A DNA stretch of 64,000 nucleotides from Semisulcospira habei (Eukaryota; Mollusca; Gastropoda; Semisulcospiridae), in the NCBI GenBank assembly GCA_036245525.1, contig BTPG01000002.1:159424758-159488757 (forward strand). Direction: 5' to 3'. The notes under the pieces are model-generated. The model had not been told where the DNA came from. It made no database searches and saw nothing but the letters and a program-made list of their open reading frames with translations. A program made the translations under genes and the position numbers. Positions 57,101 to 64,000 of the stretch are shown here, piece after piece (position 1 is the first letter of the stretch; each line of letters opens with the position of its first letter).

Positions 57101-60100
57101 AATACCAAATTTGGGTCTGAAGTTGTGAATAGTATTTGAAAAAAAACATCTATTTCCTGACCCCCTGTGACCTTGACCTTTGCGAGAGGTCACTCAAATT
57201 GGTATGTTTAGAAAAATCTTATCACAAAGTATCCTTGGACCAAGTTTGAAGACTGTGGCTTGAATAGTCTCTGAGAAAATGCCAACGTTAAAGTTTACCA
57301 TGGACGCCGAACAGACAACCACTGGCCCAAAACATAGACTCACTTTTGCTTTGCACGTGAGCCAAAAAGCTTGAAATCGTATTTTTCTTAGGTCAAAAGG
57401 ACAAGCTGCATTCAGAGTTATTATTATTCTTTGTTAGTCATTAATGATAAGCGAGATGTGCGTGTCACACACACAAAGGTCTCAGCAAATTGCTTTCATG
57501 ATGTATATCCTTAAATGTATCATTGGGTCAGCCTCTAAATGTGTCAGATGATATTCGGCATGAGACAATCAGAAGCTTTATTAACAGAGAAGTAGGAACA
57601 ATTATACAGCTGGAGGTGTAATACTGAAAGGTAGAAAGCCATTTGGTTTCTACCAATGAACCACTGGAACCTAAAAACGTAAGACAGGTGCTCTCTCAAG
57701 AGAAGCTTTTGAAAAGCAAAAGTTTACACCTGACATTACAGACCATCATTTACGTGGCTACAGCCACAGTCACAGCTACAGCCACCTAAATGATGGTCTT
57801 TAACCCTTATCATTCAGAATACACCAGTGTGTGAAATAAGTCCAACTAAAATAGTTCAAGGGTAGTGCCAGAATAGCTTCGCGCCTCTAGGCGCCAAGCT
57901 ATTCTGGCACCATACTTGAACTAAAGCCATTGATCTATATCCTTATCTGTAAGTACTATAATGTAGCTTGCATATGGCAGTGTACAAATTTAAAGCTTTT
58001 AGCCTCAGTATGATATGGGTTAATGACAGGTGATCTCTGATAACTCATTCTACCCCAGACACACCACAGCAAGATAAAGATCGACCATGATAGTTCAAGG
58101 GTGGTGCCAGAATAGCTTGGCGCCTATGGGCGCCAAGCTATTCTGGCATCACCCTTGAACTATCATGGTCGATCTGTGTCTTGCGCTGCATCGCAGTCTC
58201 CAGAGGACGACTTCAATATTTGGGGATTTCGGTCTTGGGGTAGAATGAGATAAGGGTTCTGCTGTAATGCAATTATCACTACTTGTGCTCTGGTCTGTGG
58301 CTTTTAACCTTACTGCCATATTACCACTAAGCCAAAACTGCAGAAGGTTCAAAATCACAGATGAGCATGTAATTAAAAATGTGTTGCACGATTGTACATC
58401 ATGTATAGCAGATGTGTACAGTGCACAGGACTTACAAAGAGATCTTCATGCTCATCATCATCCCCAATGTAGACAAAGAAAACACCATCACTGTGTCTGC
58501 TGCGAGCCTCATTGAACTTCCCTATACTGCTCAGCTTTCTTACTGGTGGGCTGCGAAAATAAATAAATAAATAAATAAATAAATGATGATTATGATGAAT
58601 ACATTAATGAAATTAGTTAAAGACCACTACTGCTGTAACTGTTCAAAGAAAATTGACTGTAACAGATGAATACAAAATGTAACATTCAACTCTAGCAAAG
58701 GGACTTCACTCCCTTCCATAAACACAACACTACCTTCTTGAGCCACAGCTACAATAGATTGATGTGCAAATGGCTGCGCAAAATAAACAAATTTAATATG
58801 ATTAATAATAATAATAATAAATAGTTCTTGTGTAGTGCTGTTCTCCAGGAAAACACTAGACTCACTGTGCATGCACAACAGCACACCCTCTCTCCCAGAG
58901 ACATGCACAATTATACATTACTTTCAACCACCCCATCCCTTCCCAACACCTTACATCCACTTTTCTCTAGGATCAGAATAAAAGGCAGTCAGTCAACAGT
59001 TAGCTAAAGGTGAGCTAAATGTTAAATGCCCGACAGAAAAGAAAAGTCTTTAAGTGAGCTTTGAACTGTGACAATGTGGGCAGATTCTACATTTCAATTG
59101 GCAGCGAGTTCCACACACTTGGGGCTAAAAAGGTGAAAGAACGCTCCCCGACAGTTTTCATGTTAAGCTTCGAGATTTTAAAAAGTTTTACACTGGAGGA
59201 AAGGAGGGTGCGTGATGGCTGATAAACAGACAGCTTGGCAGAAAGGTACGGTGTGAGAGATCTGTCAAAATGCCGATAGGCTAAAATTGCAATTTTGTAC
59301 TGGCAGCGGAATTTTACAGGCAGCCGGTGCAGCTGCTTCAGTGGAGTGTTTGTGAGTGTGAGTGTTCCTTTGCTGTGCATCCAAACTGCCACAGAAGTTC
59401 ATTGACAAAGGCATAACAAACACAAATTGTACTGAAATGCATCTTCAGATTTACAGATAATGGTACTTTAAACCCATTGTACATGCAGTCACTGATATTG
59501 TTAATCATTCAATCAATAAACAACATATGTGCACATAATGATATACACAGCTGTGTACAAATAATACATTTCCAGTAAAGTTATTTTCTCCCTCCCAGTC
59601 ATGATGGTAATCATGCATTCTGAATTGTACATTCAGTCTTTACACACTAGCCCCATACTGTAAACAATACCCATGACTGGATGCATGTACTTAGAAGTAA
59701 GCAAATCAGACATACCCCTGGGCTCTGTTGGCAAACTCCAGAATGGATTCTTTGTTGCGATCACCTCTGTGTGTGAATGCTTGGTCCCCTTTGATGCTGC
59801 AAAGAAAAACAAAGATAAAGTGGTTAGAAAAGGTCATTGTAACAGCCAGAATGAGAATCTTACAAAATGATTGTCAATGACAGGCTTTCTGTCAAAGAAA
59901 TAACCCAAATTATAAACAATGATCTCAAACAACAGGCTTTCATTAATATCCTGTTGCTTGCAATCATGGTTTACACTGTTTGATTATGAAACAAGACATT
60001 TTCCATCACTTACAATTTAATGGTAGGGAATCCCCTGATCTGGAAATGGGAGGCTACATCAGAATGCCTGGTTGCATCGATCTTGCCCACATTGACTGGT

Positions 60101-63038
60101 GTGCCACGAAGTGCTAATGATACCTCTCGGTAAACTGGCTCCAATCTTTTGCAATGGCCGCACCAGGGTGCATAAAACTACAACAGATCAAATAACATAA
60201 GAGGAGTAAAACTGTTTTAAAAAATCAATCCAAAAAACAAATGGATTGTTACATGCGAAAAAATGGTCAATCAAACCACATGACTAAAATCAACCTGCTG
60301 CTAACACGGAGGACCAAATCCACTCACCCGTTACCAACTGCGAGGAGAAATCTTGTCAAGCGAGGCAAAGTCATATTTCTGCGAGCCCTAATGGCAAATG
60401 TAAATTTCACAACAGACACACACACAAAATTGAAAAGACTAGAAGAAAAAAAAAATATAGACTTCACTTGAACAGTAGTCCAAATAAAATAGCTGCAATG
60501 GTCCTAGAACATTTGGTTCTCCCTGTATAAAATGTCTTTTAACTCTTTGCTTATTAACCCATTTAACCCCAAGGTCGCACTTAATTTTGGAGGTGTTATC
60601 TAACAAGTATGTACCACTTGCAGGAGACAGATTGACCATAATAATTCAAGGGTAGTGCCAAATTAGCTTGGTGCCTTTATGCGCCATGCTAATATGGCAC
60701 TATCCATGAATTATCATGGTCAATACATCCCTTGCTGCAGGGTGTTGCATATAATAGCTTGTATTAACACATTTGATGCCAAAAATAGTGAAGCACACAC
60801 ACTGCAAGCGAACCGTGGCTGGGTGAATCTCACCACCGATAGTGTTCTACTTCTAGTGGAAGTAATCTATTGATGGCTGAAGCCAACATCCGCAAACAAA
60901 GAGTTAAATAATTATAAATTGACACAAGACAATAATATATCATATGGTTATATCTTCAGAAAAAATAGTCGGTTTATTTTAATGTCTCACCTCTACTAGC
61001 CACATGTCATTGCCTCTTTTCTCAAGAAATCTGCAAGAAACAAATTTTCATGAAATTTGGTTACCCAAGAAAAAACAGTTTAAGCACATGTATTTTACAA
61101 GCAACCTCTGTGAAACTGATGGGGAAAGAGTTTCCTCAGTCTGTTAACAATGACATTCTACGAAGAATTACACACACACAACCCAATGTTGAAATGCCCT
61201 GACCTATCTGCAATTGAAATGTTGCTGCATTTACATGTACTAAATAACCTTCAAGTGTACATGTGATACTTAGGTTATTGCTACAAGCTACAAGAGGGAC
61301 ACTTTCAGTCAAATGGTCTAAGGGAGGCAACTCACGCCAGAGCACATTTTCAGCTCAACTAGGTATACGGTTAGTCACCTACACTGAATGTGACTAATCT
61401 ATCCTCTCTGTATCAGTGTTTCCCATAGGATTTAAGTCTAAGACTCATGATGACCCCCTGTCCAAAAAACAGCGGGTAATTTTAAAATTTAAGGGGTTAG
61501 TGCTCACATAAAATTGCAATTCAAGGAAACACATATGGACATTTCTGTAGTGACATTAGTAGTGACTAATATGCTAAGTGTGTCACTATCCTCAGTAGAA
61601 AAGTCACATTGGATCACTTTCTTTACTTGGCGGCACTGCTGAACCGAGCTGCCACTCTTTTCACTTGATTTAGTAATTAGTGGCTGCTGCACCGGCACTG
61701 GCTTTGTCTGCTTCTAATGTGTCACCGACACTTGAACTTGAGCCCTCATGATCTTGATGTTCATCTGTTTGCCTTTGGGGTTCCGTTGGTTGTACAGCAG
61801 CTGCTGGAGACAGTTTAGTGATAACTTCATCCAATTCTTGCTGGAGCCTAGAGGATTGCGTTTTGGTTACCGTCAGCCAATTGCTCAACATTTTCTTGCT
61901 TTTCTTCTCCGAAAATGTGGGCCTGTAACTACTGGAAGTGATTCCAATTGTGCGTGCACACTCTTTACAATTGGAACTTGGAAGGGATGTAACTCTGATC
62001 ATACTTGGTCCGTCATCTGCTGCTGTGCCTGTGATACGATGTTTGGCTGGTGAAACGAAACCTTCACCAGTCAAACACGATGTGTTGCGATGACAGAGTG
62101 GGTAAAAATGAGCACGTCACACTGACGCAGTAAGCAAAATTCTCTGCATGGTTTCTGATTTCAGTGCGTCTATTACGCACTGCAGTGCGTTATCGGAAAG
62201 ACTGCTGTATGCATGAGGTGAGTCTCAGCTTAATGTGCAAAAAGCCATTGGGTCGACGTTGGCCACTGTTGGCCTGCGCCACCGATGTTTTTGTGCACAC
62301 TGGGAGGCATTCCCAAATTACAAAGGAAAGTGCATGTTTGGTATTAGCTATATGAGACAAACAGTTAATATTTCTCCCATAGACTTTAACATTAAGAAAT
62401 GAATGACACGAAGCCAGTGTAACAATGAGTGTTGCAGACAGACTTCCAAAGGGATGACAACACTCAGTTGCACAGTCCACAGATAGCCGAGATATTTCAG
62501 CAATGGAGTATCAACAATGCATCACTGGATGTTATCAATGCCTTTTACATATGTCACACATATCATATCAAAGGTAATAAATCACAGTTCTAAACGAAAC
62601 CCAACCACCTCTCTGCATCCTCAATACAAAACAATCTTTATTACTGAATTTAAGAGTAGGGTTTCAGCTTCTGGTGAGTTAGTTTCGTTACAGCTCTAAT
62701 CAATTATCATTTACAGATCTACAGTAATAAATCCCAGTAATGAACAACCGCGATGCAGATGACACTTGTCCCACTGCCATTCGCTGTCTTGGGATGCGGG
62801 AAAATCGATACGTGCTGGCATTACAACATGCTCTGCAGTGCCTACGCCTTTTCTTGCAGCTACTTACTTCTCGTCCAGCTCCACTTGAGCCCCGCAAAGC
62901 GTCAGAAATCCTGAAAATGTACATCATATGTTAACTGTGCAATAATTAAACAACATTTTGCCAGATATAAACCAAAATCAGCGGAGAAAAACACCCACCA
63001 GCACAAAACACGGCAACGGCATTCAAGGATGGCGCCAT
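48009..63038 (-). CDS. TMX3: TMX3-like thioredoxin-related transmembrane protein, nine exons (3' end missing)
   Basis: Spliced minus-strand gene: 62999-63038, 62868-62910, 60991-61030, 60014-60177, 59716-59796, 58436-58550, 51322-51396, 50647-50713, 48009-48183. All introns have GT-AG ends and all exon phases agree, giving 266 codons plus two bases. Residues 1 to about 22 form a signal peptide (MAPSLNAVAVFCAGFLTLCG). Residues 42-50 are FYAPWCGHC, the oxidoreductase active site (CGHC at 47-50). Residues 91-95 are FPTIK, with the cis-proline at 92. Later pieces (FFVYIGDDDEHEDLF, NHPALLVFKDD, LQRWISSERY) follow the order of human TMX3. Members of this family are type I membrane proteins of the endoplasmic reticulum with one catalytic and two or more non-catalytic thioredoxin folds; they oxidise or isomerise disulfides. 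The human protein has about 450 residues, so the last 40 percent, with the transmembrane helix, is not seen here. Introns hold two RTE LINEs, a CR1/L2-like tail and many MITEs. A related PDI family member is the main alternative. Confidence 0.93.
48294..48410. mobile_element. Left half of a family B variant MITE
   Basis: ttaacccatatcatactgag to ggatatagaccaatggct. Its right half seems to be at 49977-50083, with LINE L5 between. Confidence 0.6.
48569..49879 (+). mobile_element. RTE-like LINE, 5'-truncated (copy L5), in TMX3 intron 8
   Basis: Begins tccaactacagagg within the RT fingers and ends gtaagtaagaaagtaagtaa. Flanking target duplication gtgtgtttagt at 48558-48568 and 49880-49890. Stops at 48696 (TGA) and 49333 (TGA) break the frame. 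Shares diagnostic bases with L4. Antisense to TMX3. Confidence 0.9.
49977..50083. mobile_element. Right half of the same family B variant MITE
   Basis: agttcaagggtagtgccaga, small perfect palindrome around atatat, then atgataagggttaa. It contains a complete short hairpin, so it may also be an internally deleted copy. Confidence 0.6.
50647..50713 (-). CDS. TMX3: TMX3 exon 8
   Basis: Encodes EVTPKNHPALLVFKDDVHYE plus YF and one base. It matches the conserved core of the b domain (human EMPAVLVFKDETYF). Acceptor ttttttacag, donor gtaagt. Confidence 0.94.
51060..51212. repeat. Tandem triplication of a family A arm
   Basis: The unit catgaggctctatgcctcct followed by gctgacaccaatttgtat (about 41 bp) is repeated about three times, after a worn left arm. 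In TMX3 intron 7. Confidence 0.75.
51322..51396 (-). CDS. TMX3: TMX3 exon 7
   Basis: A 75-base, phase 0-0 exon encoding TKYQTVAEKMIVQGYFYYGK plus KHILE. It aligns with human KYIDAASELIVYTYFF. Acceptor tttttgcag, donor gtacga. A degenerate duplicate of this exon lies 1.9 kb upstream, at 53209-53280. Confidence 0.9.
51693..51787. repeat. Palindrome family D in TMX3 intron 7
   Basis: gcacaaagtctcctggctga, cagccttagttggcccatgc and clean inverse arm. Confidence 0.68.
52868..52970. repeat. Palindrome family L
   Basis: cgagcaaaagaaatgtgaca and tttttggaatcatc face gatgattccaaaattgtcac and atttcttttgcccatc. Half copies at 11222-11262, 33290-33347 and 33515-33597. Confidence 0.65.
53209..53280 (-). 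pseudogene. Duplicated copy of TMX3 exon 7, possible alternative terminal exon
   Basis: After a good acceptor (atttccag at 53281 and up) the phase-0 reading is TQYKEVADSMLVQGNLTIPV then VLQ and stop. The first 47 bases agree with exon 7 at 35 positions by eye. The copy loses similarity after about 16 codons, has no donor at the homologous place and reaches TAA at 53209-53211, overlapping AATAAA (53208-53213). A weak donor (CTG then gtacaa) at 53247 would make a 33-base in-frame cassette. It is either a dead exon duplication or an alternative exon that would yield a truncated, membrane-free protein. Confidence 0.6.
53366..53456. repeat. Family M, partial copy 3, inverted
   Basis: Reverse complement of the same right-hand end (ttaaagcaacctactccagg to cttacaataatgctg). 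In TMX3 intron 6, close to the duplicated exon. Confidence 0.55.
53505..57364. mobile_element. Family G element, copy 2, split by LINE L4
   Basis: Left part 53505-53840 and right part 57103-57364 match copy 1 in order. The right end is TGCACGTGAGCCA (57352-57364), the inverse of the left TIR of copy 1. It has only about three units, fewer than copy 1. Lies in TMX3 intron 6. Confidence 0.75.
53841..57102 (+). mobile_element. RTE-like LINE, near full length (copy L4), in TMX3 intron 6
   Basis: Begins cttcgcgctgggacc, the same point as L3, and ends gacaggtgtaa with the GTAA tail almost lost. The host repeat around it reads ctctgtacca at the left and taccaaatttgggt at the right, so a 5-bp tacca duplication is likely. 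Encodes the same endonuclease, reverse transcriptase and tail. It is disrupted by frameshifts near 54410, 54530, 55255, 55540, 55840 and 56530 and by TAA at 55911. The LINE is antisense to TMX3. Confidence 0.88.
57744..57799. repeat. Hairpin gaccatcattta
   Basis: gaccatcatttacgtggcta and tagccacctaaatgatggtc (approximate inverse) around a cagccacagtcacag loop; touches the TTAA MITE at 57800. Confidence 0.5.
57800..58022. mobile_element. Palindromic TTAA MITE, family B variant
   Basis: TTAA ends with cccttatcattcagaat and tcagtatgatatggg, palindrome 57848-57925. In TMX3 intron 6, inverted relative to 43555. Confidence 0.75.
58038..58255. mobile_element. Palindromic MITE, family B
   Basis: Ends ataactcattctacccc and ggggtagaatgagataa (TTAA mutated to ATAA on both sides). 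Long palindrome 58070-58185. Confidence 0.75.
58436..58550 (-). CDS. TMX3: TMX3 exon 6 (second, non-catalytic thioredoxin-like domain)
   Basis: Encodes 38 residues beginning PPVRKLSSIGKFNEARSRHS and ending DGVFFVYIGDDDEHEDLF. It matches the start of the redox-inactive b domain of TMX3 (RHRVFFVYVGGES in human). No CxxC is present, as expected. Ends in phase 0 with donor gtaagt. The following intron is about 7 kb and holds a full-length LINE. Confidence 0.93.
58557..58584. repeat. (AAAT)n microsatellite at TMX3 exon 6 acceptor
   Basis: Seven aaat units, i.e. (ATTT)n in the polypyrimidine tract of the minus-strand acceptor. Confidence 0.85.
59010..59392 (-). mobile_element. CR1/L2-like LINE 3' fragment in TMX3 intron 5
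   Basis: Minus-strand reading contains LKQLHRLPVKFRCQYKIAIL, PSRTLLSSS, GERSFTFLAPSVWNSLPIE and, after a stop, NLPTLSQFKAHLKTFLF. This is the well-known C-terminal tail of CR1/L2/Rex-type reverse transcriptases (LHWLPV..RI..K, APxLWNSLP). Only the tail is present, with at least one stop; dead fragment on the sense strand of TMX3. Confidence 0.8.
59716..59796 (-). CDS. TMX3: TMX3 exon 5 (end of first thioredoxin domain)
   Basis: Encodes IKGDQAFTHRGDRNKESILE followed by FANRAQ. The motif of residue, RG, then an acidic or basic patch, then the helix I-x-EFA is the C-terminal part of the catalytic thioredoxin domain in TMX3 and other PDIs. Acceptor ctttgcag, donor gtatgt. Confidence 0.94.
60014..60177 (-). 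CDS. TMX3: TMX3 exon 4 (CGHC active-site exon)
   Basis: Begins FYAPWCGHCKRLEP, carrying the CGHC redox site, and ends with FQIRGFPTIK plus two bases, carrying the cis-proline of the thioredoxin fold. VGKIDATRHSD is the conserved central strand. Acceptor ctgttgtag, donor gtaagt. Confidence 0.97.
60554..60760. mobile_element. Palindromic MITE, family B, decayed right end
   Basis: TTAACCCATTTAACCCC at the left, palindrome 60621-60735, right terminus not clear. In TMX3 intron 3. Confidence 0.65.
60991..61030 (-). CDS. TMX3: TMX3 exon 3 (start of thioredoxin fold)
   Basis: A 40-base exon encoding FLEKRGNDMWLVE after one base that completes a lysine codon. This is the first beta strand leading into the active site (human: KENRNDDIWLVD). 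Acceptor ttcttgcag, donor gtgaga. Confidence 0.92.
61031..62867. other. TMX3 intron 2
   Basis: 1.8-kb intron. Holds the unrecognised frame at 61670-62074; no LINE and no clear hairpin MITE, unlike the other large introns. Confidence 0.6.
61670..62074 (-). other. Unrecognised open frame of 134 codons in TMX3 intron 2
   Basis: Minus-strand frame containing SNCKECARTIGITSSSYRP, FSEKKSKKMLSNWLTVTKTQ and a helix-like RLQQELDEVITKL, then an acidic, serine-rich C-terminus. Composition looks more protein-like than neighbouring random frames. I do not recognise it. It may be an exon of a decayed DNA transposon: cagtgtttcccata at 61414-61427 looks like a transposon end. No start, splice or TIR partner could be fixed. 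Confidence 0.3.
62868..62910 (-). CDS. TMX3: TMX3 exon 2 (end of signal peptide)
   Basis: Acceptor acattttcag, donor gtaagt. Encodes FLTLCGAQVELDE with two bases at each edge. The hydrophobic part ends at about CGAQ, a plausible signal peptidase site, and VELDE starts the mature protein. Confidence 0.9.
62999..63038 (-). CDS. TMX3: TMX3 exon 1 (start codon, signal peptide N-terminus)
   Basis: Encodes MAPSLNAVAVFCA plus the first base of a glycine codon, followed by donor gtgggt. This start was chosen because it opens a hydrophobic signal peptide that joins in frame to exon 2. Phase out is 1. Confidence 0.88.
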
Positions 63039-63212
63039 CTTTCAACATAGCAGGATCGCAGTACAATAAAATAAGAAACACGTAATGCAACAGTGAGTGG
63101 TTAAAAATTATAACATCAACTAATAAATTAATGGGTTATAATAAAAAATAAATTTGATAAGATATTTACTTTTGCTGGTATTTATACTGCTGTCCTGCTT
63201 TCTACCGGCAAG
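63039..63212. promoter_or_regulatory. Shared head-to-head promoter region of TMX3 and PFDN4
   Basis: The 174 bp between the two divergent start codons must contain both 5' untranslated regions and core promoters unless there are upstream non-coding exons. It is AT-rich, shows no obvious TATA box at a clear distance, and has short GC-rich pieces (gatggcg, caagatggcgg) around both starts. The CAAGATGGCGGC context at the PFDN4 start resembles a YY1-type site. Assignment is by position only. Confidence 0.55.
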
Positions 63213-63885
63213 ATGGCGGCCACCATCAGAGACGTGAGTTTCCGTAGTTACAAAGTGTTTTTCCACGTGTACCTTTTGTTCACTTGGCCTAGCTGGCTTC
63301 TACGACTGCAGATATAAAAGTCCATGGTCTTTACATTTGTGTTATATACATAACTTGTATGATTTTAAGGTTTACAAACCATTAGATGTGCTCCCCTTCT
63401 GTGTGTGTGTGTGTCACTGTTCCCATGTGCAAATCCTAACGTGATCGACTGCTATCGCATCATATTGTGGGCTGATTCAACTGCATTAAAAATTGACACC
63501 AAAATGAAGAAACTGGGAAGAGGGTGGGGAAGTGGGAGGCCTGTTCTTTTACTGTTATTGTCCAAAATTCTGACTGGCAATTTGATTCTTGTCTTCACTC
63601 AAAACCATCCAGCCAAAGAACTTGAGAAAGAAAGCAGCTGGCGCTACCCTAATGGGCCCTTGCCGATTTCTAATATGATATTCTCATTTGTCGTTAACAG
63701 ATATGGCATCTAGTTGATTGGTTGAACGTTCCCAAAGTGCATTTTTTTTTCTTTTTTTTTTTTCTTTTTTCTTGCAGAATGACAGTGATGCGCAGGTTAC
63801 TCTTGAGGACCAGCAAAAAATCAACAAGTTTGCTCGACATAATGCAAAACTCCAGGATCTGAAGGAAGAGCTTGTACAGAAAAAG
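63213..63885 (+). CDS. PFDN4: Prefoldin subunit 4, first two coding exons (partial)
   Basis: Exon 1 coding part is 63213-63233 (MAATIRD) followed by the donor gtgagt. Exon 2 is 63778-63885, preceded by a long pyrimidine tract and cttgcag and followed by gtttga. The join is in phase 0. Exon 2 encodes 36 residues including LEDQQKINKFARHNAKLQ, which I recognise as the N-terminal helix of prefoldin subunit 4 (the family has EDQQKINKFAR at the same place). Prefoldin is a cytosolic hexameric chaperone that passes unfolded actin and tubulin to the CCT chaperonin; subunit 4 is a beta-type subunit with two coiled-coil arms. About 43 of roughly 130 residues are in the window; the gene continues past the right edge. 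The start ATG lies in the context caagATGGCGG, and the first four residues equal those of the vertebrate protein. The TMX3 start is 174 bp away on the other strand. Confidence 0.93.
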
Positions 63886-64000
63886 GTTTGATGAGTGATG
63901 AAATTAAAAGTATACCCCCAAAAAACAGCAGCAGAGCTACAGCCTTGCTAGTAAACTGCTTTCCAAAATTGCTATATCATATATGTGGACATACTGTTAG

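Noticed and set aside
59087..59392. Minus-strand frame near 59.2 kb as a host gene exon of TMX3
   Set aside because: It is the conserved C-terminal tail of a CR1/L2-type reverse transcriptase and has an internal stop.

Overview
This is a stretch of a eukaryotic animal genome. Genes are split by GT-AG introns. Most of the DNA is intron and intergenic sequence filled with microsatellites, non-LTR retrotransposons and short inverted-repeat elements. The mix (fibrinogen-domain gene, an RTE-like LINE ending in GTAA repeats, very many palindromic MITEs, tandem units carrying a 'gtgacccttgacctt' motif) suggests a marine mollusc, probably a gastropod. That assignment is inference; no species can be named from the sequence alone.

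Three host genes are recognised. (1) 63.2-63.9 kb, plus strand: the first two coding exons of prefoldin subunit 4 (PFDN4). (2) 63.0-48.0 kb, minus strand: nine consecutive exons of the ER membrane thioredoxin TMX3, from signal peptide through the CGHC active site to the third thioredoxin-like region; the 3' exons, including the transmembrane segment, were not found. TMX3 and PFDN4 are head to head, 174 bp apart start codon to start codon, and so probably share a promoter. (3) 33.6-35.4 kb, plus strand: two exons encoding a complete fibrinogen-related C-terminal domain with stop codon and a polyadenylation signal; the 5' exons were not found.

The rest is mobile or repetitive. Five copies of one RTE-like LINE lie at 8.1, 24.5, 29.3, 48.6 and 53.8 kb, all on the plus strand. 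Two look full length (about 3.27 kb, same 5' first bases). One is nested inside a TIR element that also carries a tRNA-like Pol III segment, and another is nested inside a tandem-unit element in a TMX3 intron. About fifty short hairpins belong to several families (called A-E here). Those in A, B, C and E with preserved ends have TTAA flanks and related termini but unrelated palindromic arms. Other repeats are a 390-bp element in three copies (12.2-14.2 kb), TAA-flanked MITEs, satellite-like repeats near 1.7 and 9.7 kb, and long microsatellites.

Layout: 0-8 kb intergenic repeats; 8-8.7 kb LINE tail; 9-24 kb intergenic repeats; 24-27 kb and 29-33 kb LINEs; 33.6-35.4 kb fibrinogen-domain gene; 36-48 kb repeat-rich, no gene recognised; 48-63 kb TMX3 with two LINEs in its introns; 63.2 kb to the end PFDN4. 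The most interesting points are the palindromic TTAA element system, a duplicated TMX3 exon that runs into a stop codon overlapping AATAAA, and the nested and rearranged LINE insertions.
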